Shown in pieces: positions 26,089-36,239 of a DNA stretch of 64,000 nt. How positions within the stretch are numbered: the first letter of the stretch is position 1; each line of letters begins with the position of its first letter. The stretch is from Datisca glomerata (lineage: Eukaryota > Streptophyta > Magnoliopsida > Cucurbitales > Datiscaceae). The position numbers and the translations under genes are program-made. The stretch is from assembly GCA_003255025.1 (NCBI GenBank), contig QANY01002366.1:1185509-1249508 (forward strand), given 5' to 3'. The notes below the pieces were generated by a model, which was given only the letters and a program-made list of their open reading frames with translations, searched no databases and was not told the origin of the DNA.

Positions 26089-26576
26089 TGTTGGATTTTT
26101 AATCCATCGTTAGACTTATGTGTAAAATAATTATGTGTTGCAGACTGTCAAATAAAATTCAACCCAATTAAAAATGATCTACTAAGATTTGGATAATTGG
26201 AGTTTTAATGTATCTGATAGGTTGTGGAGCATTTAATGTGTAGAGACTTAAAAAGTAATTTCTATTTTTATGATGGGCTAAAATAAAAATAATAAAACAT
26301 GAATTATCTATAAGTGGTTATGGTCCTCATGTCACACGATAACGTGAAAACCATTCTATTCTTCCTAATATCTCATCGTTAGAGAGAAAATTGAGAAGTT
26401 TTACCAAAGGAGACTCTCAGATAGATAATCGTGTAGATATGGAAGGCCAACCGCTCGACTCTAAACAACAATCTATTATCATGGATTCATGTATGCTTCC
26501 TCTCTATAATTGTTTTGATTCTTGATGTGTTCAATATGAGATTTTAGGTTTTATTAAAATACGGTTTACACCGACA
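26089..26576 (+). repeat. 5' LTR of copia-2 (488 bp)
   Basis: Starts TGTTGG and ends CCGACA, near-inverted ends with TG...CA. A tRNA primer-binding site follows 19 bp downstream. Boundaries are set by these motifs alone, since the second LTR is missing. Confidence 0.65.
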
Positions 26577-26595
26577 GGATTTTGAATTTATCAAT

Positions 26596-26607
26596 TGGTA
26601 TTAGAGC
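26596..26607 (+). promoter_or_regulatory. Primer-binding site (initiator tRNA-Met type) of copia-2
   Basis: TGGTATTAGAGC differs by one base from the usual plant copia site TGGTATCAGAGC, complementary to initiator methionine tRNA. Position just after the LTR fits. Confidence 0.8.
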
Positions 26608-26769
26608 AACTCATGTTGAATCATTGATAATCGATCTATTGAGTTCTAGATCCATGATTATAGATGTTTTTTGTGTTTATGTTTTGGTATCCTTGAATTT
26701 AATATTTGTTTGACAATGTATTAGATTTGAGAACAATTTTTTGGTATTTTTTGTTTATTTTTGGAACAA

Positions 26770-27070
26770 CCAGAAGGCGGTCTCATCCTCTCCTGTGAAA
26801 GTTGTTCGGCGCGGCAGTTTGGCCGTGCAGGCAAGGAGAAGCCGCGGCTATCTAGAACAGTCGCGACATCGGCCGCGGCTATCTGGAACAGTCGCGGCCT
26901 TGGCTGCCACTTTCAGGTGAGTCGCAGCCTTGGCCGCGACTGTAGGCAAGAGCCGTAATTTTCTGGAAGAGTCGCGACCCTAGCCTCGACTGCAATGGAG
27001 GCCGCGACTGTCTACCGGAGCCGCCGCGGCCATGGCCGCCAGTCACTCAAGGTGGAAACCCTAGGGTTGG
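26770..27070 (+). repeat. GC-rich palindromic minisatellite in the copia-2 leader
   Basis: About 30-bp imperfect units of the type 'gccgcggctatctggaacag' + 'tcgcggccttg' repeat several times, with variants through 27,050. Each unit carries self-complementary 'gccgcg/cgcggc' parts, so strong RNA hairpins are expected. Composition differs sharply from the surrounding AT-rich element. Its open frames (26,761-27,180) look fortuitous. Confidence 0.65.
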
Positions 27071-27181
27071 ACACGGGTTGGGTTGATCCCCGACCCGTGA
27101 ACAGTAAAAAAAATCTAAATGACTATGGGCTAGCCCACAGTCATCAGGCATATACTGTTGGTGAAGCCCATAACCATTAAT

Positions 27182-27325
27182 GATTATCAAATAGATTGTT
27201 TTGATTATTTTCATTTTTTTGGGTTATAATAATTTCAAAACAAATTTTTAGGATTATCAAATAGATTGTTTTGATTATTTTTAGTTTATTTTTGGTTAAA
27301 ATATTTTCAAAACAATTTCAAAATA
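27182..27325 (+). repeat. Tandem duplication of ~70 bp in the copia-2 leader
   Basis: Two adjacent copies begin 'attatcaaatagattgtttt' (about 27,182 and 27,253) and run to 'tttcaaaacaa'. They are nearly identical, indicating a fairly recent local duplication. Confidence 0.75.
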
Positions 27326-27841
27326 TCATAAAATTAATTTTTATCAGTTAATTGAAGGATTAAACTCAGAATAATTTTTAATTCGAATATTAGTATGTTA
27401 TATATTATATTTTAAGATAAATTATTTGAAGCAATATGTCACCAAAGTGATATTTCTTGTGAAAATTGGTTTGTCTTGAAATATAAAAAGTTATGCGTGC
27501 GTGTAACTATGAGAATATTTATCGGCCCAAAGGAAGATAATTATTTGACAGAATTACATGTGTTTCTGTGGTAATAAATACATGATGATCATTCAGTTTT
27601 TTACATGTGAACAATAAATCGGCCTAAACGAAGATTTCTTGTTTGAAATATTATTTATCATCAGTGTTTGATTACTACACCAAGACATCACTTACAAGTT
27701 AATATTTTTTCCAAAGTCATAATATTAATGGAGTGCACGATGTCTTGAGATGGGTTATTTGTTACTATTGTTTGAATTATTATTGTTATTCGGAATTTAT
27801 GTGAGCTTATTTTATTTATTATTCTCTGTTAAGCTATTACT

Positions 27842-28640
27842 CCTGCCAGTATCACGGACAACATCAATTCAATTCCAGTTCTGAATGTCTCGAACTTCAA
27901 GTCCTGGAAAGATAATCTCTTGATAGTTCTTGGAGTCATGGATCTTGATTTTACGTTAAGGACTGATTCTCTTACACCTCTTACGGATAAGAGTACCTCT
28001 AATTATAAGAGGGAGATGGAAAGGTGGGAGAGATCAAATCGCATGTGTATGCTGATCATGAAGAAGATCATTCCAGAAGCATTCGGGGGCACTATATCAA
28101 GAAAAAATAACTACAACTAAGGATTTCCTTGCAGACATTGAAAAGAAGTTTTTCAAGAATAAAAAGGCAGACATCGATACGCTCTTGTCAGACTTAATTT
28201 CAAAAAGGTATAAAGGTAAAGGTAATATCAGGGAATACATGATGGAAATGTCTCACATTGTTTCAAGGTTAAAAGCACTGAGGCTTGAACTCTCTGAGGA
28301 CTTGCTTGTGTATTTGGTTTGGATAAACCTTCTGGCACAGTTTAGCCAGTTTAAGGTGAGCTATAATTATCTAAAAGAGACTTGGTCTCTGAATGAGCTC
28401 ATCTCACACTGCGTTCAGGAAGAGAAAAGAGTGAAATATGATAAGACAAAAAGTGCTTACCTAGCATCTACTTCTAAGGATAAGGGCAAGGGAAAGAAAA
28501 GGAAAAAGGATAATGAAGCTGCAGATACATCACCATATAAGAAACAACAAAAGAAACCGGTAAATTCAAAAGATAATGGTTGTTTCTTTTGTGGAACTGA
28601 AGGGCATAGGTAGAAGCAATGCACCAACTATCACGCTTGG
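27842..28640 (+). pseudogene. Copia-2 gag (UBN2-type) with broken zinc knuckle
   Basis: Gag of a Ty1/copia element. The N-terminal part reads IPVLNVSNFKSWKDNLLIVL, then RWERSNRMCMLIMKKIIPEAF. A one-base insertion in a G run near 28,086 shifts the frame; the other frame resumes with TTTKDFLADIEKKFFKNK and runs to 28,613 (SLNELISHCVQEEKRVK, a lysine-rich linker). The CCHC zinc knuckle reads CFFCGTEGHR, then a TAG stop, then KQC. The expected start methionine upstream of IPVLN was not found. Two independent lesions make it inactive. Confidence 0.88.
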
Positions 28641-28689
28641 CGTGCTAAGAAAGATATGCTTCTTAATTTGGTTTGTTCGGAGGTTAATT

Positions 28690-29553
28690 TAAGTTCGGTT
28701 CCTAGACACACGTGGTGGATAGATTCTGGTGCAACAACTCACATCAGTGTGTCTATGCAGGGTTGCTAAATTGCCGAAAGCCAAATGATATTGAAAGATT
28801 CATCTACGTGGGCGATGACAAGATGACTGAGGTTGAAGCAATAGGAAAATTTAGATTATTATTAAAAACGGGACATTATTTGGATCTTGATGAAACTTTT
28901 ATTGTACCATCCTTTAAATGGAATTTGATTTCTATTTCTATTTTAGACAAAGCAGGTTATGTTTGTTCTTTTGAAAATGAAAAATTTGGTTTGTTTCGTG
29001 ATTCAATTTCAGTTTGTTCTGGTTTTTTATCAGGATATGATGATCTTTATTTACTTGAAATAATTGCTTCATTTGAAGAATCCCTGCAATTAAGTACACG
29101 AGATACTAAAAGAAAATTAACCAGTAAGAATTCAGGTACGTTATGGCACAAGAGATTAGGTCACATCTCCAGACGGAGAATAGAGAGACCTGTGTCAGAT
29201 GAAATTCTCGGTCCCTTATATTTCATAGATTTTGACGTTTGTGTTAATTGCATAAAGGAAAAATAAACCGGTAAAAGGAGATTTGAAGCCAACATGACTC
29301 AGGACGCCTTAGAACTTATTTATACGGATATTTATGGGCCATTCTCTTTGATGGCTTGGAATGGTCAACAGTATTTTATAACATTCATAGACGATTGTTC
29401 TAGATATGGCTACATATATCTCATTCATGAAAAATCACAGTCATTGGACATGTTAAAAAATTTTAAGGCTGAAGTTGAGAATCAACTCAACAAAAGGATT
29501 AAAAACGTCAGATCTGACCGTGGTGGTAAGTACTATGGCAGATATGATGATCC
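28690..29553 (+). pseudogene. Copia-2 protease, gag-pre-integrase and partial integrase
   Basis: The protease motif WWIDSGATTHIS is at about 28,712. A frame change follows within 30-50 bases, and the region continues as RFIYVGDDKMTEVEAIGKF, then PSFKWNLISISILDKAGY. The gag-pre-integrase finger SGTLWHKRLGHIS with CVNC follows. A TAA stop near 29,264 separates it from the integrase core: ELIYTDIYGPF, then FIDDCSRYGYIYLIHEKSQS, then VRSDRGGKYYGRYD. It is cut at about 29,553 before the catalytic glutamate. Confidence 0.88.
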
Positions 29554-29920
29554 AAGTCTCATGCCCCAAGATCTTATCAATTTTATTCATGATAGTAGCT
29601 TGCCCATCCCTTTTGTCAGTTCATGTGAACTTGCATCCCTCATAGTAGAGATCCTCAAGCTTCAGATTATGCAGGAGCAAAAATCAAGCATGCCTCCATC
29701 CCAAACTTTGGAGCCCCCCACCTGCTAAGAAGGATGCCTTATAACATTAAAGTCTCCAAGAATATGGGCAGCTAAGAACATTGCAACTGAAGGACTTATG
29801 GTGATTCCACATGTTCTTCCTAGAGCCAGGATCATTAGCTCCATACATAAAAGAGTCATAGAAAAGACTAGGGAAGCCAATGATAGTGACCTTACAAGAA
29901 AATGCTTGATCAAATATTTT
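29554..29920 (-). pseudogene. LINE-2 endonuclease fragment
   Basis: Minus strand reads AAHILGDFNVIRHPS then a stop, then GGSKVWDGGMLDFCSCII. This is the GDFN catalytic region of the L1-type endonuclease followed by its variable loop. Only about a third of the domain is present. Confidence 0.7.
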
Positions 29921-30229
29921 AACCTTAGAAATAGAGACTATAATAAGGTTTCAAGCCATCCAGATCCTACCGTTACTAGCTTGGGGATAGTTTGTAGTGC
30001 AGGTTCAGGAGCCAAAAGTGCTTCTGGTAATTATGACATGTTTCTCTCCTTGATTCTGGTTTACAGAATGTCACACATGAATAAATTAAATTTGCTACCA
30101 AAATTTATTTACCTCAGCCTGCTTCAGAGGGTTATTAAGCCCTCTAATACTCCAAGAATCAAAGTTGGTCACTATGAAATGGGGGTTGCCTTGACCCTCA
30201 AGTTCCTCCTGCACTCAGCCATGGAATGA

Positions 30230-31586
30230 CTCTTCAACTTGGCTTCCCTACCTTATTTTCTTGGCATGCTTGGAGATACCACTAGAGCTAGGGGACTTTA
30301 GCTCAATAGTGGCTTCACAAATCTCCAATTTTTCATTCTCATCCTCTGCCAAGTCAGCAATACCATTTGCATCGGCATCCCTATCACCATTGGTTATTGG
30401 ATCAAGCTGCACCCTGCTATCCTCAGCACACTAGTTAATGTCATCTCTATCAAAAAAGGCTTGAGGCTCCTTGTTACCCTATTGGCCAGATTGAAATCCT
30501 CATCCTCTTCATCCATCAAAACTACAAAAGTATTCTGGTTTAAAACTATGCTCTGTAGAATGGTGGACTCAAACCTCTTAGTGACTTCTAGTTGGGTAGG
30601 GTTTAGGATAGAAGTAGCTTGGATAGGGTCTTGTTCCCTTCTCTTCCTAACATGCACCCATTACTGCTTTGGAGCATGTTTGGGAGGAGTTTTAGTGGGA
30701 GGTTTTGTCTGGTTCCTAACTATCGTGTAATCATGTCCAAAAACTAGACATTTTGGGCACCTCCTCGGAAGACCTTGATAGTCCACCCTTATCTCAATAG
30801 TCTTGCTACCAAGTAGCATAACCTGCACTGACTTAATAATCTCATCTTGCACATTAACTTTAACACAAGGTCTAGCAGAGGACACTCTAGTACAATTATC
30901 AATCATTGTATTAGAAAGAGGGGAGTACCAACTGCATTGGCAATCCTACTTAATCCTCCTCCATTCCACAGCTCCAAAAGAGTACCAACTTTATATAATA
31001 GACTGCATTGCTTCCTTGGAGAGTTGTATATTCTCTTTCCAAGCCTTGAGCATCACATGTTTACCCACTATATGCCAAGGTCCATCATCCAGAATTGAGT
31101 CTCTATGTTCTATGTTATCAAACTTGAAGAAGAAAAATCCAATGTTAATTGCTAGGACCTAAAGCAGGCCTCTGTTGCCCTAAAGCCTATTGGCATCTTG
31201 GTGGATTAAGGAGAATGAGTCTTCCTATCTATAAAATTTCCCATAATGCAAGCTTGTCACTCAAGCTTTCCTTTCTGCACAACTCCATCAGGCATAACAA
31301 CTTGTGCAACTTTATCTTTGCACGTAGGCTCCACATACGAGAAAGAAAAAATTGCTTTCTAATCTTGACATTTTCTACCCAGGAAAACATGGGGTGAAGG
31401 TCATTGTCACTTGATTGGCCATGAGCGCCTAGAGAAGGATCGACCTCAAAATTTCGACAGGCTTGTTTAGCACCAGGTTGTTCACCTCTAATGGCTGAAA
31501 CACTATTTAGATTGGCATTAACATCACTGTTCAACTCATCATTACTAAAATTGTTAGTATTATTAAAATCATTAATAATATTATCC
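30230..31586 (-). pseudogene. LINE-2 ORF1 (DUF4283 and CCHC-type knuckle)
   Basis: From right to left: an acidic/asparagine-rich N-terminal part (NNFSNDELNSDVNANLNS), then a DUF4283 domain at about 30,930-31,160 (DDGPWHIVGKHVMLKAWKE; LELWNGGGLSRIANAVGTPL). A zinc knuckle at about 30,720-30,800 reads YQGLPRRCPKCLVFGHDYTI, with the last cysteine lost. A basic proline-rich tail TKPPTKTPPKHAPK follows. ORF1 proteins of this type are nucleic-acid binding. Stops and frame changes are present. Confidence 0.8.
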
Positions 31587-31589
31587 TCA
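31587..31589. repeat. Left 3-bp target duplication of CACTA-1
   Basis: TCA, matching 35617-35619. Confidence 0.7.
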
Positions 31590-31689
31590 AACTACTACAA
31601 TTTTAGCTTTAGATGAATAAGAAAATCCGTCATTATAACCCTATAATGATGGTAGACTGCATGTCACAATAGGTTGTTCACCTCTATCG

Positions 31690-31935
31690 GGGCAGTCGTC
31701 TTTACATTTTTTCAACAAAAATTATCATAATAGGGTGCCGCAAAAATCAATTAGATGGCAGGTAATCCCCGTCATCATAGGTTCCACCAAAAGCTATTAG
31801 ATGACGGGTAATCCCCATCATCATAGGTGCCGCCAAAAGCATTTAGATGATGGGGAATCCCCGTCATCATAGGTGCCCCCAAAAGCATTTAGATGACGGT
31901 GAATCCCCATCACGTAATGTCTAAATTATTTTAAA
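31690..31935. repeat. CACTA-1 left subterminal palindrome array
   Basis: Four units of about 53 bp, each with 'gatgacggg.aatccccgtcatc' (self-complementary) followed by 'ataggtgccgccaaaagca'. Such arrays are the transposase/accessory-protein binding region of CACTA elements. A second palindrome type built on 'catgacaa...ttgtcatgg'-like arms continues at 31,945-32,080. Confidence 0.75.
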
Positions 31936-33195
31936 AAAAAAATATGTCATAGAAAGGGAAAAAATGCCTTTCCATGACAATTTTTTTTCATTTAATTACC
32001 TTCTCACGATAGATTTTTTTTATATACATTAATGTCATTGAAAGGTAAAAACTACCTTCCCATGACAAAGCTAGGCCTTCCACCAGGACCCTACACCATA
32101 TTTATGCATATTTAAACCATAGAATTAATTTACTTAGACTAACATGTCCTTATATAGCCTCAATTCTCATCATATTAACATAACAGACTAAAATCATCAC
32201 TATCCACTAAGTCTCAATCAACAATGAGATGTTTCTAGACAAGTAACAGACATAGAAAAATACCCAAGAATTCTTTAAATTAGCATGCTTCAATTAAAAA
32301 CTATAAACCAAATCAAGTCTTTATGGCTAATTAAAGTTAACTTAGAGCAGATAACAAAATCAAGACTTTGACATGTAATTTGAAAATCAAGACTTTGGCA
32401 GATATGAAACAGAAGATCCAATCACAAACTAAACATGTAATTTGAAAATAATAGTTCAAATACTCACTATATTTGAAGATAATTGTCCGACTGTGCAAAG
32501 TAAAAACTTAAACCAAGGGAGCACCACATCTGAATATAACTATGAGCACCACCTATTACTTGTGGACAACACCTATTACTTTCTGGACATCTTACTTTCT
32601 CAAAATCATATTCCAGAAACAATTTACTCTAAATCACATACCCAATTATCCTAGATAGAACTATTACACGAACATCCTTATTCTTCTTCGACTACTATCC
32701 ATGAAAAATACATTAGGTCTACTATTACGATTTCTAGCATAAACACCCAAAAATGGCTAAAATAATAGCATTTTATCTAAAAAGTCTAAAGCCTTCTAAT
32801 TTAGTGATCGATCTAAGATAATGCCATTGAAATTTAGTTCAGATTTGGAGAGAATATATTGAAAACATATGTATGTATGTATATATATATATATATATGA
32901 AATTAACTTTACCAATGTAAAACTATTCTTTGAAAAAAAGTATCAAACAGATGAAGCGCATTTAATTTTAGCTCGTAAATAGAAAAGGCATTGTTCTTTT
33001 TAGTTGCCGAGAAAAGAAAGGAAAAAACTACAGACAATCCTACCTAACATTATAAAATTCTTACAATTTCACCCCTAAATTCTCACTTAACTAAAGAAAA
33101 TGAAAAAAGGATTCAGTAACAAGTAATAGAACAATGAGAGTCTATGTCTAATTTAGGAAATGAAGAAAAAAACACATTTTTAGGGGGGGGGGGGG

Positions 33196-33216
33196 NNNNN
33201 NNNNNNNNNNNNNNNN
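33196..33216. other. Assembly gap of 21 N inside a poly-G run
   Basis: Thirteen G on the left and nine G on the right. Probably a homopolymer that could not be resolved. It falls within CACTA-1, and any frame across it is meaningless. Confidence 0.95.
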
Positions 33217-33871
33217 GGGGGGGGGAATGAACTCACAGATTAAGGATTTGAGTCTAGGCATTAGGACTAAAGAAAAGAGAATCACCCCACCATCTTCACC
33301 ATCAAACCCACTATGGTTCAGTGCCCACAAGGATCAAACCGTCACTATTTCTGAAAATATGATGAATGCTAAAAAAATGAAATGAAAAAAAATTAAATTG
33401 GAAGAAAATGCCAACTCTCTCTCTACTTATTTTTATCTCACTACTAGAGACAAGCGTTAGTGAAAGCAAAAATCAGACTAAAAATTTACTTGTTCTTAGT
33501 CCCAATATATGTAATGTAAATATATAGCCTTGGGAATTTATATTATAACTTGAGAGAGAGAGACCCAAACCTTACTTTATTGGCTACTCCAATCATCCTT
33601 ATTGTTTCCTCTATGCTAATACCATCATATGTTAAGCATATACAAAATTGGAATCAATTTTATTTAATTTCCATCAAGTGTTATGAGAAATTCATGCCCA
33701 AATGTCCCTTTGATAGTTTTACAAAGGAAAGGAATAGAAGGAGCAGAGGTCCATGTTGTTAATCCAAAATCGCATAACTGTAAACATGAAATCAACCAAA
33801 TCGACTTATAGAGAATCTAAGTTTGTTAACCAAAAAACATTATCATAAGTTAAATGTATTTTGTTTTTCAC

Positions 33872-34788
33872 CTTGGGTAATCCTTGGAAGAAAGAAGAAT
33901 GTTTGAGGGCTTAATGTCTCTATGAACAACACATCTTTCAGTTCCACCGTGTGGATATGCTATGGCCTCCACAATTCCAATAGCAACTTTATACCTCTCT
34001 GACCATGAAAGTGGTGATCTACCATTCACTTTCCTCTTCTTTTATGCAATTGGGTATTCAATATTTAATCAAAATCATCAAGAACAAACGAAAATAGGGA
34101 AACAATTTTATATTCAAAAAGTGATTTAGTATAAACTCTCTGAAAACTTGTTTAGAAATAATTTTCAAAATAGGTCGAGATTGGAATCTGTGTTTATTTG
34201 TATGGAAAATAGAAAAACTAAAATGAAAGCTCTATCAAACAGGCATGTACCGTGTAAATGTTTCTCTAAGCTTCCATCAGAGGCATACTTATAGACCAAA
34301 AACAAGCATTCCTCTGGATCAATGCAAAAACCAAGGAGGGGACGATATTTAGGTTGTGAAGAGAACTAGAAATCATCAATTCTCTTTAGAATGGTTTTGC
34401 TGACTCTTTATCTTCCTTGTCCAATTTCTTAATTGTCACTGTAGTTCTCAAAATCCCTACTCTGCCCCTGAAGACGCAGCTAAGAGCCCATCTTCCCAAT
34501 CCTCTGCCTACCCATTCAAACAAATCAGTTTAAAAAATCTCATTCATACTCTAATTTAAGTAAAGCATACCCATTAAATTAAAATACCTTGGGGAAATTG
34601 CGCGTAGCTGAAAGGATTTCACTGTAGTTAAATATAACCAAAGTATTGGCAACTGGAGAAATATTCTTTTCCACTGACTCAATCCTCCTCCACTTTTCCT
34701 CTTTGGCTCGAGCCTCACTCATTCCACAGTCTAAGCCTACCATTAAAACTGTTGCAATAGTGGAAGAGCTAATATTCATAGACTCCAT
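33872..34788 (-). pseudogene. Captured receptor-like/cytoplasmic protein kinase fragment (3 exons)
   Basis: N-terminal half of a plant receptor-like (cytoplasmic) serine/threonine kinase, in three exon-like blocks with introns retained. Exon 1 is 34,588-34,788 (MESMNISSSTIATVL...FNYSEILSATRNFPK). Exon 2 is 34,251-34,507 (ALSCVFRGRVGILRTTV, the ATP-binding lysine region IKKLDKEDKESAK; then a stop; RELMISSSLHN; CFLVYKY-like LFLVYKYASDGSLEKHLH). Exon 3 is 33,872-34,038 (PLSWSERYKVAIGIVEA, then CVVHRDIKPSNILLSSK, the catalytic-loop HRD). The activation segment (DFG) and C-lobe are absent. There is an in-frame TAG in exon 2, a one-base loss after NLNIVP, and a phase clash at the exon 1/2 junction. 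It lies wholly inside CACTA-1, so it looks like transduplicated host sequence. Confidence 0.88.
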
Positions 34789-35616
34789 CTCTATCTATGA
34801 GCAGAGGCTGAACCTGAAAGACGAGTGAAATGATTGGGGATCAACATTTTCCAATTTTGCACCACACCCACCATATTCCGCTAATAACCTAGCAAAATTC
34901 GCATTAATGATGAACCCTAACTATCTCAACCCCAAGAATTTGAGAATGAGAGAGAGAATGAGTTCGGGAGATCAGGAATTTGAGATAGAGAGAGATGATA
35001 ATAAGAGAAGAGATACGACAAAGGAAAAACCCTAGGTTTTCTGATACTCAATTTCCTCTCTATCTCCAATATAAAAAATGAATGAAAGTGTTAAAATGGC
35101 CTAACCTCACCCAGATGCAGTTAAGCACTGTCGAAACCCTTCCCCTTCATGCAGACACCCCATCGTTGCCTTTCATCAGACCACGAAACCAGCCCCTTCA
35201 TTTTCCCATGGCCTAATCACACCCAATGTAGCTTATAAACAAGGGCTTAGAGTGTTGACGCTAGGAAGATGAGAGCCTACGAACAGGAGCTCAGAGAGAG
35301 AGAGAGTCAAGATTGTTCGTGCATTTGAAAGAGAGATATGTAAAGGATGAACTTTGGGAAAAGCAAAATGGAGTGAAAGAAATAAATTAGGATTTAAGGT
35401 GGGTTAAATGGGGTGTAATTTTTGTAAATAAAGTGAAATTAGATGACAGTACAAATAATAGTTGTCATAGTAGGTAAAACATTGATGATATCTTATTTAA
35501 AACCTGTCATATTATCCATATTACCCCACCTAACACCTTTTTCCTTTGACAGGTTTTACAAAGGTGTCAATAAATTAAATAGGATGTTGTCATTGTAGCC
35601 CACTTTTGTAGTAGTG

Positions 35617-35619
35617 TCA
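35617..35619. repeat. Right 3-bp target duplication of CACTA-1
   Basis: TCA, matching 31587-31589. Confidence 0.7.
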
Positions 35620-36075
35620 CTGTCATTCATACGAAGGAGAAGGCTGTCATAGATTAGGTTGGCCTTAGGGCTAAACGATGATAGATTAGGTAGATTACCA
35701 ATGAGACTGACCTTACTTTTGTCCTTATCAGAAGGTACAAAAGTATTCTTTGAGTTCACGAGAGCCTCCTTTCTCAAAAGGTTTGGTGTTGGCACAAGGC
35801 TTGACATTAACATCAACATCCATGCCTACATCATCAACCACCACGGCAACTTCATCTTCCTAATTTGATACACGATGATCAACCTCCATGCGAGAGGGAC
35901 TACCTTTTTGTAACAGTCTTCATGTATTACTAGCTGCAGAAAATTTTTCACCCAAAGTCCAGCAACTTATTTAATTAGGAACTCCTTATTACTAAGAACA
36001 TTGTGAATAAAAAGTTTAGGTTGAGAATCAAGGATAAGTTCAAGGTTATTTAGAATCCGGCTCTTTGCTTCTGCC
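35620..36075 (-). pseudogene. LINE-2 ORF1, N-terminal part
   Basis: Minus-strand frame begins MAEAKSRILNNLELILDSQ near 36,075 and, after frame changes, reads LLRKEALVNSKNTFVPSDKD and LIYDSLLLRMNDS, where CACTA-1 interrupts it. The same reading continues left of the element as EDNIINDFNNTNN. The first methionine is a guess. Confidence 0.6.
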
Positions 36076-36239
36076 ATATTTCTTTCCAAAACATTCCCTT
36101 ATTGACCATCCAGGTCAAGCCCAGTAGGGTCCACCTCCAAATCATCACTCAGCACCAAGTCATCCTTTTGTCCAAACTCCATACTAAGACCTTGTATGGA
36201 GCTATAGTCAGAACATGGAGACCAGCTAAAACCTTAACT

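Larger units (their letters stand above)
26089..29553 (+). mobile_element. Copia-2: Ty1/copia element, 3'-truncated
   Basis: Plus-strand order: LTR (26,089-26,576), primer-binding site, a long leader with a GC-rich array, gag, protease, gag-pre-integrase and the start of integrase. The sequence stops inside the integrase core at about 29,553, where LINE-2 begins in the opposite direction. RT, RNase H and 3' LTR are absent from the window. Confidence 0.85.
31590..35616. mobile_element. CACTA-1: non-autonomous CACTA (En/Spm) element carrying a kinase gene fragment
   Basis: Right end read inward is CACTACTACAAAAG; left end is AACTACTACAATTT, the same terminal motif with the first base changed. 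TSD is TCA on both sides. Both flanks are LINE-2 ORF1 coding sequence that reads across the site in frame once the element and one TSD copy are removed. Subterminal palindrome arrays lie at 31,690-31,935 (plus inverted motifs to 32,080) and at 35,430-35,600. No CACTA transposase was found inside. The interior holds a minus-strand host kinase fragment (33,872-34,788) and a 21-N assembly gap. Confidence 0.8.
29554..36075 (-). mobile_element. LINE-2: plant L1-type element 5' part, split by CACTA-1
   Basis: Minus-strand LINE in two parts: the ORF1 start at about 35,620-36,075 and the rest of ORF1 plus the beginning of the endonuclease at 29,554-31,586. The gap is exactly the CACTA-1 insertion. 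The element ends inside the endonuclease domain where it meets copia-2, so RT is missing. The abrupt join is not a normal LINE end (no poly-A) and must come from a deletion or rearrangement. Confidence 0.8.

Noticed and set aside
26761..27180. ORFs in the GC-rich leader of copia-2
   Set aside because: They translate a palindromic GC-rich repeat and match no gag start; the real gag homology begins at 27,842.
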